This document shows, piece after piece, positions 46,878-57,219 of a stretch of DNA of 64,000 bases. The notes under the pieces were generated by a model. That model made no database searches and had not been told where the DNA came from. It worked only from the letters and a program-made list of their open reading frames with translations. Position numbers and translations under genes: made by a program. The stretch covers positions 6,237,134-6,301,133 of the forward strand of contig NW_004624783.1 of assembly GCF_000247695.1 (NCBI RefSeq), written 5' to 3'. Source of the stretch: Heterocephalus glaber. Its lineage: Eukaryota; Chordata; Mammalia; Rodentia; Bathyergidae. The first letter of the stretch is position 1. Every line of letters starts with the position of its first letter.

Positions 46878-47180
46878 CTGCCTTTGTGGAGTTTAACAAC
46901 TAGGTGCAGGCAAGGGCAGTTTGTGATGCCCTGCAGGACTCTAAGATCAACTAGATCCCATAAGACCTCCTTTGCCAAGAGTAGAACCTTTCCCCCAGGC
47001 CTACCTCTGCCCCTTTTCTGGGGCTACCACTACCCTCTTTGGCTCATTCCCTGAAGGTAAACTTACAATGGCTGCCTGCAGAGTCAGATGTAGAAGAGTG
47101 CAGATGGGCTGTGTGTGCACTGGAGAGCCAAACGACCTAGTCACAAAGGTGGAAGACCTGGCACTCACTGCAGAGTCCTG

Positions 47181-47259
47181 CTGGAAGCCGAAGGGTCTAC
47201 GCTGGAAGGCTGAAGAGTCTGACCTGGGAGGCTGAAGGGTCTGCACTGGAAGCCAGGAG
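47181..47259. repeat. ~22-bp tandem repeat, about 3.6 units
   Basis: Units of the type CTGGAAGGCTGAAGAGTCTG repeat at 47181, 47202, 47224 and 47246. It lies directly downstream of the pseudogene and next to an LTR fragment. Confidence 0.85.
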
Positions 47260-47309
47260 ATGGATGCCCCAAGGTGAAGAAAAGACTAGAGCTCCTCCAA
47301 AGAAACCAA

Positions 47310-47470
47310 AGCAAGACTTCCTCTTCTTTCCCTTTTTATTCTATCCAGGCTACAAGCCTATTGGTTGGTGCCAGTAGGTTCTATCTTCAGTAGGTCCATT
47401 TGGCCACACTCAGAACCATGCTGGTCCAGTCATCTGGACATTTATTTCTTGGGTTAGCATCACAAGGTGT
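47310..47470 (-). mobile_element. MaLR-type LTR fragment
   Basis: Shares CCAGGCTACAAGCCTATTGG and the following text with the LTR at 45484-45920. Only the middle portion is present. Confidence 0.7.
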
Positions 47471-48065
47471 GTTTGAGGAGAGCTCTTTTATGCTATCGTG
47501 GGTGCTGGATTTGTGGTGATGGCTCCAGCTATTTCAATAGCTTTTCCATAGTACTAGGTAGTATAATCAAGAGAAGTTTCAGCTTATGGAAGGGAGAAGG
47601 GTGTAGCTCAGAGGTAGAGCACTTGCCTATCATGGGAGAGGCCCTGGGTTTGATCTCAAGCACTGCAAATAAATAAGTAAATAAATAAAAATAAAAACAA
47701 AGAGCTGGGGATGGTGGCTCACATCTGTAATCTCAGCATTCTGGGAGCCTGAAGCAGGAGGCTTGCAAATTCCAGTTCAGTGTGACCAATTTAGTGACTT
47801 GGAGAGATGTTGTCTCAAAAAAATTTTTTTTGCTTGGTATGGTGGCACACACTAGTGATCCCAACACTGGGGAGGCTGAGGCAGAAGGATTGTCATGCGT
47901 TTGAGGCCAAGCTGGGCTACATAGTGAGTTCAAGGCCAGTCTGAACTATATAGCGAGACCCTGTCTCAAAAAACCAAAAATAAATAAATAAATAAAAATA
48001 AAAAGGGCTCAGTGCAAAGGCCCTGGGTTCAGTCCCCAATATTGCCAGCAAAAACAAAACAAAGC

Positions 48066-48160
48066 AGGGCTGGGGGTTTAGCTCAGTGGTTCTGGCGCCT
48101 GCCTCGAAAGCGAAAGGTCCTGAGTTCAATCCCTGGTACCAAAAAAACAAAACACAAAAA
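48066..48160 (+). mobile_element. ID-like SINE
   Basis: GGGCTGGGGGTTTAGCTCAG to GGTACC and an AC-rich tail. Confidence 0.9.
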
Positions 48161-48284
48161 ACTCCTAAAAACAAAACAAAACAAGGCCTTCATGGTCATG
48201 AAAGAGGTGGGATTGGGAGGGGCCTTAAACATAATGAGTTCATCATCTCCTACAGATTAGGTTTTTCATTTGAGTTAACAACCA

Positions 48285-48490
48285 GGGTGGTACAGCAGAT
48301 TGCAAGTAGTACGGCCCTTGAAGCTGGGGAGCCTGACTTTACCGTCAGTGGGACGTGGGCAAGTTCCTTGCCTGCTGAGACCTAAGCTTCTTCATCTGTC
48401 AGAATAATACCTGTCCCACCAAGCCATTAGGCTTTAAATAACACCCTGGCCCAGAGCCTGGTACAGAGAAGCAGCTCAGTATATAAGGTT
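48285..48490 (+). mobile_element. MIR relic
   Basis: GTGGGCAAGTTCCTTGCC, TTCTTCATCTGTCAGAATAA and CCCAGAGCCTGGTACAGAG follow the MIR order. Confidence 0.78.
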
Positions 48491-49055
48491 TCCTGGCACC
48501 CTAGAAAGACCCTAAGGCAGAGCTACCTTTGTGAGCTTCAAAGTGGCTACTGCAAGCCACTCATCTTTAGTTGCCTTTTCAGCCACAGACTTCCTTTCTT
48601 CCTTTTAAAAAATTCTTTAGCTAACTGGGCTTTCTGTGGACCACATATGGATCTAGCAGGGACCATATAGCAGTGAACGAAACGGACAAAAACCAGAGTC
48701 TTTGTGATGTACATGTTCTAGTGGAGGGAGAAGAGGAGTAGCTAAGTAACACATTGAAGATGGCAGCAAGTCCTAGGGAGAAAAATAAAAAAGGAAAGAG
48801 GAGGTACATGGGTAAAACAGAGATTGCAATTTTGAATAAGGTGCTCAGGGAAGGCTGTACTGAGAAGGTGTCATTTAGGAAGGACCTAAAGGAGACTGGG
48901 AGGAAGACATATGCTTGTAATCTAGGGGAAGAGTATTTCAGGTGGCGAGAGTAGCAAGTGCAAAGGCCCAGGGTAGGAGCATGCTTGGTGTCCTTGAGGA
49001 CCAGCAAGGAGACCAGTGTGACTAGAAAGAAATGAGGGGTGAAGGTAGGGCAACT

Positions 49056-49464
49056 TGTTATGGTTTATATCTAGATATCCCCCCAGAATCCTCATGAGCT
49101 CATAGGTGGGGCTTTGGGGAGGTGATTGGATCATGGGGGTGTGACACTCAGCAGTGAACTACTCCACTGATGAGTTTATAGCTGAATGTGATGTTGGGAG
49201 GTGGTCTGGTTGGAGGAGGCTGCTCACTGGGGGATGGGCTGGAAGGGTCTATCCCACCCTCTCCTCTCCTGATTCCTGCTACCTCTTGCCTGCTCTGCCA
49301 TGGACTGTTTCTCCTCTGCAATGCCCCTCTACCCTGCTGCCCTGCCTTAGAGCCAGCCAACTATGGACTGAAACCTCTATAAACTGTGAACCAAATAAAC
49401 CTTTCCTCTTTTAACTTGTGAGTGTCAGGTATTTTGTCCCAGGAATAAGAAAGTGACTAAGACA
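49056..49464 (+). mobile_element. MaLR-type solo LTR
   Basis: TGTTATGGTTTATATCTAG start; 3' half with AACTGTGAACCAAATAAACC (AATAAA), GTCAGGTATTTTGTCCCAGG and terminal GACTAAGACA. It is inserted into an older repeat that resumes after it. Confidence 0.85.
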
Positions 49465-49744
49465 CAGCTCCTGTTGGGACTTGGAAGCCTGTGATAACTT
49501 TGGCTTTGGAGGGAAGATTGATATATGATTTAGAAAGACAGCTGGCTTCTATTTGAGTGAATAAGGGCTTGACAGGAGGAGGCCATTTGGGAAGTGACTG
49601 TAAGAATCCAGGGAAGAAATGATGGTGGCTGGATAGAGCAGGTAGAGCAAGGATCCTGGATATTTTGTGATGGTAGCACCACCAGGATTTGCTAATGATT
49701 GGATGTGGGGGTTAGAGAAAGAGAAGGATTGGGAAAAGATGTAC

Positions 49745-49940
49745 AATGGTACCTTGGTTCACAAACTTGATTCTTTCCATGATTCTGGTTGCAAACCATA
49801 TTAGACAAGGACCAAATCAAATTCAGTGGTTAGGTTCAATACTGACCTTATGGGGAAATTTGATTCTGTTCTCATCCAGTTTGGTTTGTGACCAGAATCG
49901 TGAAGAGAATTGAGTTCCTGAACCGAGGTATTAGGTTGAG
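49745..49940. mobile_element. Palindromic MITE-like element
   Basis: The outer ends are inverted repeats of each other (GGTACCTTGGTTCACAAAC at the left; TTCCTGAACCGAGGTA at the right). Inner segments also pair (GATTCTGGTTGCAAACC with GGTTTGTGACCAGAATC). No coding capacity. Family not recognised. Confidence 0.7.
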
Positions 49941-50611
49941 CCACATGAAATTGCTAATCTTTGATGGTTTTTAACCTTAAGAAACAATTTTTTTCTTTTT
50001 CTGTTTTTTGAAACAGGGTCTCCCTATGTAGATTAGCCTGGGCTTCAACTCACTATGGAGCCCAGGCTGGCCTCAAATTTGCAGCAATTCTCCTGCCTCA
50101 GCCTCCTGAGTGCTGAGTGTCTCCTGGCTTTATTTATTTATTTTCTTTTTTAAAACAGGGTCTTGCTATGCAATCCAGGCTGGCCTTGAACTTATGATCC
50201 TCCTGCCTCGGCCTCCCAAGTACTGGGACTGCAGGTGCACAAACTCATATATTTCCTTTTAGTAGTTGCCGTTTACTGAGATGAGGAAAGCTGTATAAGG
50301 ACAAGGTGAGGTTTATTTTATTATAAGGGGAAGGTATCTGAAGTTCATTTTGGGTCATGACAAGACGCCGACGAAGCAGCTAAGTGTCTAGAGATCAGAG
50401 GTGAGGACCCATATGAGAAACTTCTTTTAAGAAGTAGAGAAGCTGAGTGCTATCTGTAATCAGCCACTTAAAAGGCTCAGGCAGGAGGATCACAAATTCA
50501 AGCCCAACCTGGGCAATTTAGCAAGACTGTGTCAAAATAAATATAAAAAGGGCTGGGGGGAGTGTGGCTCAGTAGAAGGCCCTAGTTCATTCTCCAGTAC
50601 TGGTAAAAAAA

Positions 50612-50652
50612 GGAAGGAAGGAAGGAAGGAAGGAAGGAAGGAAGGAAGGAAA
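50612..50652. repeat. (AAGG)n microsatellite
   Basis: About ten GGAA units growing from the tail of a composite SINE. Confidence 0.93.
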
Positions 50653-50984
50653 AAGCAATCAGTAGAGAGGCTAGTTAAAATTCTGAGCCTGGATGAGGTC
50701 ACTGGGGGATTAAGGTTTAGATAAAGAGCAAAGACCACAGCCTCCTTCAAGGCTCTAGATCAGAGAGGTGAGACAGCCACAAAGGAGAAGCAGGGAGCTA
50801 AAGCTGGTGACACAAAGGCTCGTCTAGTGCAGCTGCCCGGAAGGAGAGCTCAGTGGATGTAGGAATGAAGAGTTCCAGGCTCATGCACCCCTTGAGGTTT
50901 GGAGTTGTGGAGTGTGTACATGTGTGTGTTTGTGTGTGTGCACACATATGTGTTGGGAGCAGAATGGGCACAACATCTTACACA

Positions 50985-51140
50985 TGACTAGGTCTGTGGA
51001 ACCTGTAACATGTTCCACTGACACAAGGTCAGGGAATGCAGTTTCCTCATATTGCTTGCAGATGAGGAAACTGAGACATAAAGGCTTGGTGACCTGGCCC
51101 AGCATTCTAACAGTAACCAGCAGGCCTGGGACTGGAAGGG
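50985..51140 (-). mobile_element. MIR relic
   Basis: Antisense MIR core: GATGAGGAAACTGAGACATA ... CAGGCCTGGGACTGGAA. Confidence 0.72.
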
Positions 51141-52439
51141 CTGTGTGTTGAGCTTTCACTGAATCATGCTGCACATGTCCCCAAGTGCTCACTGACTGCT
51201 TGCAAGGCTACCGAGAAATGATTTGAAATGAAATTTAAGCCTTTATTTCCACAGAAGCAAAGAAACTGCAGATGTGTTTCCCTTCAGGAGGGGCCTGGAC
51301 CTGTGAGCTCAGATAAGAACATGCTAGCTCAAATGAACTGGTTTCACTGGGCATGGTGTGCCCACCTGTAAATCTCAGCACTCAGGAGGCTGAGGCAGGA
51401 GGACCTCTGCGAGTTTGAGGCTAGCCTGAATTACATAGCAAGACACTGTCTCAAAAAATAAATAAAAATAAATAAATTAAAAGAAAGAACTACTCTTACA
51501 ATGAGAAACCAACCGAAGGAACTAGGAGGCCATATGTGGGGGATTTTCTTGCTGGGTGGGGACAGCAATAAATTCACTTTGGTTGCAGAGCTATGGATGT
51601 TAACCCATAACCTCAGAGATAGCAGTTTCTGGGCTGGCTCTTCCACTCATTCCACCAAAATATCCACTCCAAATGATTGGTTTCATTTTACTCCCTCTTC
51701 AAGTGTTGCTTGAAGCATTGTGTTCTCTCCAAGCTTCTTGTCTTGCCTTGGAGAAGCAGCTTCTGAGATCAGAGGCCCCATGGGTCAAGCTTGGCCCTCC
51801 CCTGGGCAGAGATAAACAGGCCCGGAATCCATTTCCCAGATTGCAACACCGGTGAGTCAGGCAGGGTCGGACAGACGGCCGGGTCCCTCCCAGGCTCCCC
51901 TTGCTTGTACCTGATAAGGAAGACTCACTCATTCCAGTGCCGTCTTGGGAGCACACACACATAAACAGACACTCCCAGGACCACGTCATCAGAGAGTCAA
52001 TTGTTGACCTTCGAATGGCCGGTAGCCCAGGAAAAGAGGAGAGCACATGTACCCCTGCTCAAGAGCAGCTCCAATTTTAAGAAAACCAAGGCTGTCCTTG
52101 TGGGCTGCTCTGGGACCACCTTTGGAGCCCCCTGGTCAAGGGCAGTCTTGAGGCAGCCTCTGCAGCTCTGGAGAGAGGATGGAAGGATCACAAAGAGGGC
52201 AGGAGGCGGTCAGAACAGGGAGGTGAATTTATGAGGGAACAAACAAAAGGCCCAGGGAGAAAAGGTGTATTATGAAAATGCAAAAATTTTTGCATCAGAG
52301 AGGGAATTGAAGCTATGACATCTTCAATAAAACAAAACAATCCCCCCAAGTGAATGCTCTTCTCCTTAATGATATACAGTGTATAAGGAGAGGCAAAAGG
52401 AGTGTTGACAGTCTCCTAATAGTTACACAATAATAATAC

Positions 52440-52690
52440 CAGCCCCAATGCCATATTGTAGCTTGTAATCAACACTTCACATTAACTTTATGAAAGCAGT
52501 TCATAGTTCACAGGGGGTTTTCACATTCATCTTTTCCATTTACCCCATCAACCCACTCAAATGGGTAAAGCATTAAGAGGCCCATTTTATAGCCATGAAG
52601 ACTGAGGCCCAGGGAGGATATATGCAATTAACTGTGGTATAATTAAGAGGAGGGAGGGACAGGTTTGTCCTAAGCAGCCCTGAGCTAAAA
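52440..52690 (-). mobile_element. MIR-like relic
   Basis: Antisense core GCCCATTTTATAGCCATGAA, GACTGAGGCCCAGGGAGG. The edges are uncertain. Confidence 0.65.
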
Positions 52691-52970
52691 TGCTCCCTAA
52701 AGACACAGCACTCATCTTTAGGATCACTCCTTTTCTGTGACCACTCAGGGGGCTGAATCTCCATTGTATTTCTAAGTAGAGCAGTCATATTCTCTCTAGC
52801 GCTATCTGCAAGTTTCCAGCCTTATTGCTATCATTATTTTGATACTGAGGGTTGAACCCCAGGCCTTCATGCTAAGCTACATTCCCAGCTCTTTTAAATT
52901 AATTAATTTCATGGGGGATTGAACCCAGGGCCTTTGCACTGAGCTGCACTCCTAGCCCTTTTTCACTTTT

Positions 52971-53071
52971 TATTATTTATTTATTTATTTATTTTTCTGG
53001 TACTGGGGATTGAATTTAGGACCTTGTGCTTTTGAGGCAGACACGGTGCCACTGAGCTAAATCCCCAGGCC
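52971..53071 (-). mobile_element. ID-like SINE inside a composite SINE
   Basis: (TTTA)n tail, GGTACTGGGGATTGAATTT to CTAAATCCCCAGGCC. The surrounding antisense composite SINE resumes after it. Confidence 0.9.
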
Positions 53072-53489
53072 TCTTTACTGTTTATTTTGGGATAGGGTTT
53101 CACTAAGTTATTAAACTGCCCAGGCTGGGCTGCTTGAATTTATGATCCTCCTGCCTCAGCCTCCCAGAGTGCTGGGATTACAGACTTGTGCCCCCACACC
53201 TAGCTTTTATTATTATGTTGAGACAGGCTCTGGCTAAGTTGCCCAGGCTGCCCTCGAACTTATAATCCTCCGACCTCAGTCTCCTGAGTAGCTGAGTCCT
53301 CTGGTTATTTTTTGCAGTAACAGTGTTGTTGAAGAGTGAGGCAATAGAGAAAGTTTCTAGGATCCACTCCATGCCCTTTTTTCTCAAGCAAATATCCCTG
53401 TCTTGACTCCTTCTATTTGTCCTGGACTCCTTATCCCATGATTCTAGAGACACTACCTTAGGTTCTCTATGTTGGTCACTGTTCCTCTC

Positions 53490-53490
<1 letters not shown>

Positions 53491-53538
<48 letters not shown>
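53491..53538. repeat. (TG)n microsatellite
   Basis: Uninterrupted TG run of about 24 units. Confidence 0.95.
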
Positions 53539-53539
<1 letters not shown>

Positions 53540-53637
53540 CCTTGGTTTATTGGAACTGGAGGTTCTGATGTACAGAACTCACCCGGGGTGGTCAGGCAGG
53601 TGTTCGGAAAGCTTGAGGCCTAGTGGAATCTTAAATG

Positions 53638-53814
53638 TAGCGGTTCTCAAACTTTGGTCTGCAGCAGAACCATCTAGACAGATTGCTAAACATAGGGTTG
53701 TCCAGGCCCCAGGCGTTTGGAATCTGAACTCCCAGGGGAGGTGCCTGGCCATTGTAGGTTAACAAGCTCCCCAAATGATTCTGAAGTACACCTGAGCTTG
53801 AGAACCACTGCCTT
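53638..53814. mobile_element. MER5-like DNA transposon relic
   Basis: Terminal inverted repeats are visible (GCGGTTCTCAAACTTTGG at the left; GAGCTTGAGAACCACTG at the right), with typical internal text (CAGGCCCCAGG, AAGCTCCCCAAATGATTCTG). Confidence 0.82.
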
Positions 53815-54059
53815 TGCCTAGGAGTAGGGGAGTTCATCAGGTGAGGGAGAGTGGGCAGTCATTCTGGGAGATGAAGTAGCAACAATAGAAGCCCAGGGAG
53901 CCTAGAGGAGACAGTGAACATGACAAATGTCTGTTCTGTCTTTATCTCCCTTTAGCAAAACGGTCAAGTAAAGGGGGTTAGAAGTCTTTTCATTCAGACC
54001 TGTCCTACTTCTGACAGATTTGCTACGTGAATTAGGAAAGAGCAATGAACTCCTTTTAG

Positions 54060-54310
54060 AAGCAGTTGAAATAGACCATCTTTTTCAGAATACAGAATAG
54101 AGGTTACCAAGGCCTGGGGTGGGGAGGCAAATGGGAATGAAGAGTTATTGTTTAATGGGCAGGTTTCTGCTTGGGTTGATGAAATCTTCTGGAAATGGAT
54201 ACTAGTAATGGTTGCACAGCATTTAAATGTATTTAATGCTGTTGCTCTGTATACTTAAATATGGTTAAAGTGGTAAATTTCATATTATGTATATGTTACA
54301 ACTTACAAAA
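54060..54310 (+). mobile_element. LINE-1 3'-end fragment
   Basis: Old L1 3' UTR: GAATAGAGGTTACCAAGGCC, GGGAATGAAGAGTTATTG, TTTCTGCTTGGGTTGATG and TTAAAGTGGTAAATTTCATA. Confidence 0.82.
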
Positions 54311-54569
54311 TAGGTGGTCTTTTAAGGCCTAGAATGATAGGAGCAAATGTTGTTTTAGCCCATTGCTGCTGCCCCAGGTGTACGTGGTGGGGTGGGGAGG
54401 TTACAGAGAGGTACCAATTTATAGCACCTGGCCTGACAAAGTACAGTACAAGCCTATTCATGGGAGCAGGGGAATAGAAATAACTTTGGAAAATAGATGG
54501 TAATGAGGATCTCATATAAGATAGGAAATAGTACTTTTCCTTCTCCTTGCCTGGTTGGTTCCTGGGATC

Positions 54570-54670
54570 AATATCACTTCTTCAAACTTCATTGTACATA
54601 GATGTCACCTGGGAACCTTGTTCAACTGCAAATTTTAACTTAGTAGGTCTTAGTAGGTCAGAAGGTGCTG
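54570..54670. mobile_element. MER5-like fragment
   Basis: TCACCTGGGAACCTTGTTCA and TTTTAACTTAGTAGGTCTTAG match MER5A-type text. One end is missing. Confidence 0.6.
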
Positions 54671-54879
54671 ACATTATGGATCCATGTGGGAGGTTGTGTA
54701 AATGTAATCTTGGTTCACCACTTTAAGTCCCACGAAGTGATAATACACAAGAAGTGCTCAATAAATATTGAAGAACCAACTGAATATATCAGGTTGGTAT
54801 AGGAGTTTGGAGGACAGAACACTGTTTGTTCTGAGCTTCAGCGTATTTGGAGTGGGTTTTTAAAAAATTTTGTCTCTTT

Positions 54880-55168
54880 ATTTGTCTCTTTTTTTAACAG
54901 CAAAATATTTATTGGTACATTTTAGGCATACATAATGATAACACTCATCCTAGGGAAGTTGCACCTGTACATGATACTTCCCATCTGTTTTTTCCCATTC
55001 CCCCCTCCTCTTAAGGCCCCTCCCCTCCCTATGTACAAAAGCTTTGTTTCCATTTTTTCTTCTATTTCCTCTTTTTTTTTCTTGTCCCTTCCTTCTTTTC
55101 TCCCTCCCTGGGGTGTTTCTATCAGTCATTCTCTTTGTGAAATTATCTCACAATATACAGAATGAGGA
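54880..55168. repeat. Unclassified pyrimidine-rich repeat
   Basis: ATTTATTGGTACATTTTAGG, then a long C/T-rich stretch with CTATGTACAAAAGCTTTG. It resembles the sequences on both sides of the assembly gap at 44096-44390. Confidence 0.6.
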
Positions 55169-55560
55169 TGTTGATCTAAATTATTTATGGCCTTGGTACC
55201 TTGCTGCCACAACTCTTGTCCTTGAAATAGTAGCCCTGTAAGCATAGAGTAATGAAGCCGGGTCTGTGGTATCTGAAAACAAATTCTCTCCATCTCAGGA
55301 GGGACCAGAGTGCAGGAAACCTGTGGGTGTGGGAGTTTCCGAATTTTGGCACCTGAGTAATTGCCACATTGGCTTCCTTCAAACTCAGCCTTTTTAACTG
55401 GATATGAAGAGGTTCATAAAACATATGAAGGTGTCAATGATGCCATTATTTACTAACATCATTTATGACTATGGTAATGACACTGGCAGTTGAGCGATGA
55501 AGAGCATGGGGAAGTTGGGGGAGGGGGACAGAGGGCTGTGAGAGGGCAGAAGGAAGAGGA

Positions 55561-55580
55561 ACTACATCTCCCAGAATACC
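55561..55580 (+). promoter_or_regulatory. ZNF143 (Staf/SBS)-type motif
   Basis: ACTACATCTCCCAGAATACC closely follows the well-known ACTACAATTCCCAGAATGC promoter motif. Confidence 0.82.
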
Positions 55581-55642
55581 CCGCGAAAGCACACGCCGCG
55601 ACGGCGCCCAACCCCTTGGGCAGACTAGGTCCGCCCGTGTGA

Positions 55643-55650
55643 TGACGTCA
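55643..55650. promoter_or_regulatory. Perfect CRE (TGACGTCA)
   Basis: Full palindromic CREB/ATF site within the CpG island. Confidence 0.88.
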
Positions 55651-55656
55651 CAGAGG

Positions 55657-55664
55657 TGACGTCA
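55657..55664. promoter_or_regulatory. Second perfect CRE (TGACGTCA)
   Basis: Six bases after the first one, 14 bases centre to centre. Confidence 0.88.
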
Positions 55665-55669
55665 CGGCG

Positions 55670-56068
55670 CCGAGAGCGAGGCTGGGTTAGAGAGGCCGAC
55701 CTAGTAGGAGTCGTCTGCTTGTGGTGGAGGCGGCTGGGAGCCGGTGAGAGGGCGAACGAGCGAGCGAGATAGAGCAGGCAGCAGGGAGCGTCGTGCAGCG
55801 CCGAGGAGCGCCGGGCCGGGCCGAGGCGGACCCACAGCCCGAGAGGGCAGCCCAAGCTGGGCGCCGGGGGTCCCCACCCCCACCCAGCCGGACGGTGCTC
55901 GGTGTTTCCCCGTGCGGGGGGCGGCGGCGGCAGCTGACGGGATCCGACAGGACCGCGGGCGGGTTGCCACCTCCGCGGAGGAGCCGGCGCGGCCGCGGGC
56001 TCCTCAGAGCCGGGGTCCAGGGCCCGTGACAGACGGGCCGAAGAAGGGAGCGAGGCGGCGGCGACACC
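55670..56068 (+). other. UBE2H: UBE2H 5' UTR (start approximate)
   Basis: Very GC-rich leader with GCGAGCGAGC and GGCGGCGGCGGC runs, likely to be strongly structured. The start coordinate is inferred from the position of the CREs. Confidence 0.7.
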
Positions 56069-56121
56069 ATGTCATCCCCCAGTCCGGGCAAGAGGCGGAT
56101 GGACACGGACGTGGTCAAGCT
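56069..56121 (+). CDS. UBE2H: UBE2H exon 1 coding part (E2 ubiquitin-conjugating enzyme)
   Basis: ATG in good context (ACC before it) starts MSSPSPGKRRMDTDVVK plus the first two bases of a Leu codon, then the donor GT at 56122. This is the exact N-terminus of vertebrate UBE2H. UBE2H is a 183-residue cytosolic/nuclear E2 that takes ubiquitin from E1; with the CTLH/MAEA E3 complex it is important in erythroid maturation. The UBC core, including the active cysteine, is encoded by exons beyond the window. The donor (CT|GTATCC) departs from consensus after GTA. Transcription is likely driven by the CpG island. Confidence 0.96.
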
Positions 56122-57127
56122 GTATCCTTCGTGGAGGGGGCATTAGGGCTGTGTGTGGGGCGTCGTGGGGGACCCAGGGGCGTCCCCCGGCACCCGAGCA
56201 AGGGTCCCAGGGCACTCGGGGCCACTGTCCGAGCTCCCTCCCTCCTCCTGGCGACGGCGGCTCCAAGGCACCTCCCAGGGGCCGAGGGCCTTGCCAGCTC
56301 CCCTTATGTGCAGCACCCCGAAATATGCGCTGCTCCTAGTTCTTGCGCCCGTGGAGCCCGTGACTTTTCCTCCACGACGTTTCGACTCCCAAGACGGCCT
56401 TTTTCTTTCTTTTCTTTTCTTTTTTTTTGGGCAGAATTACCCGCCTCTTATCCACCGAGCCTGTCTTCAGGGTTTCTCTTTCCTGTTTGCTCGCTCAGGT
56501 TTTAGGGACTCAGGGTAGAAATTTCCTGATAGGGAAGCCTTTCTTCCTTTCTTGAGATCCCCCCATTCCCTCCACTCACAATGCTTCTTGAACTAGGGTA
56601 ACTTAAGCGACCTCCTTTATCCCTAATTCCTTTCTATATTAGGAAGAGAGTAGTCTGCTCAGGGGCCTTCTAATAAAGAAGCTCTGTGTGTTTCAAATCA
56701 GAGACTCCTGTTAAGCTCTCTTGGAAGAACCTTCCTGCTTTCCTTTCCACTGACAAAGCCTAACCCACCCATAGTTGTCTGCAGTGAGGACCCCTAGGCC
56801 CTCTAGCAAGCCACCCTCTATATTGTGGATCTGACAGCTGAGAAGGAGAGAAAAAGAGCTCCCCGAATCCCCTGTACTGTCCACCTAAGAAGAACGCTCT
56901 CTGTGAGGGTAAGGTTCTGGGGTACTGCTTGCCCTGATCTTGCCAAATGACACCCTTTTTTTCTGCCACCCCCCCAACTTTATACTGTCGAGGTTGCAGT
57001 GGGAACGCTATAACTGATAAGAGTCCTTCAGGCAGAGGTTTTGGTTGGAGTCCAGACTGATTATTTCATGACCAGCTAGAGAAATTCGCGAAGGTTCCTG
57101 AGACAAATCGAGGAATTTTTTTTAAGA

Positions 57128-57135
57128 GGGCGTGT

Positions 57136-57178
<43 letters not shown>
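57128..57178. repeat. (TG)n microsatellite
   Basis: GCGTGTGTGCGTG then an uninterrupted TG run in UBE2H intron 1, just before the G-rich tract. Confidence 0.95.
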
Positions 57179-57182
<4 letters not shown>

Positions 57183-57219
57183 GCCCAGTGTTCTGAATAG
57201 CTAATCCCTAGGGAGAGGC

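Larger units (their letters stand above)
45110..47060 (+). pseudogene. Processed pseudogene of SNRPA (U1 snRNP A protein), interrupted
   Basis: There are no introns, and the order follows U1A mRNA. RRM1: [19 protein letters not shown] and [10 protein letters not shown] (start codon at 45143). Proline-rich linker: [19 protein letters not shown] (about 45999-46170). RRM2: LFLTNLPEET (about 46640-46793). Then the C-terminus and part of the 3' UTR (46893-47060). A deletion near 45355 shifts the frame in RRM1 and stop codons follow; a TAG ends RRM2 near 46950. An LTR (45484-45920), a SINE cluster (about 46175-46630) and an ID element (46794-46877) split it. U1A is a U1 snRNA-binding splicing protein; this copy cannot encode it. 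Confidence 0.92.
44391..55500. repeat. Intergenic block: B1 and composite SINEs
   Basis: B1-like copies lie at 44540-44670, 46300-46445, 49990-50130, 50145-50245 and 53210-53300 (-) and 47702-47825 and 51345-51480 (+). Composites lie at 44790-44960 (-), 47832-48060 (+), 50430-50615 (+) and 52840-53205 (-, split by an ID). An older ID-type copy lies at 47595-47690 (+). 48640-49745, apart from the LTR within it, resembles an ancient mammalian repeat (…AGTGCAAAGGCCCAGGG…, …GATTTGCTAATGATTGGATG…) whose family I cannot name. 51490-52430, 53301-53460, 53860-54060 and 55170-55500 look unique. Confidence 0.7.
55540..56300. promoter_or_regulatory. UBE2H: UBE2H CpG-island promoter
   Basis: G+C and CpG content jumps sharply here compared with everything before it, and falls again after about 56350. 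No TATA box is evident. It contains a ZNF143-type motif, two cAMP-response elements, the 5' UTR and the first coding exon. No AUG occurs between about 55650 and the start codon, so the leader is free of upstream AUGs. The start site probably lies between 55665 and 55750. Confidence 0.92.

Noticed and set aside
55744..56505. 253-residue open frame through the UBE2H CpG island
   Set aside because: It has no ATG start, is in a different frame from the UBE2H start codon, and is made of GC-rich leader and intron. High GC removes stop codons by chance.
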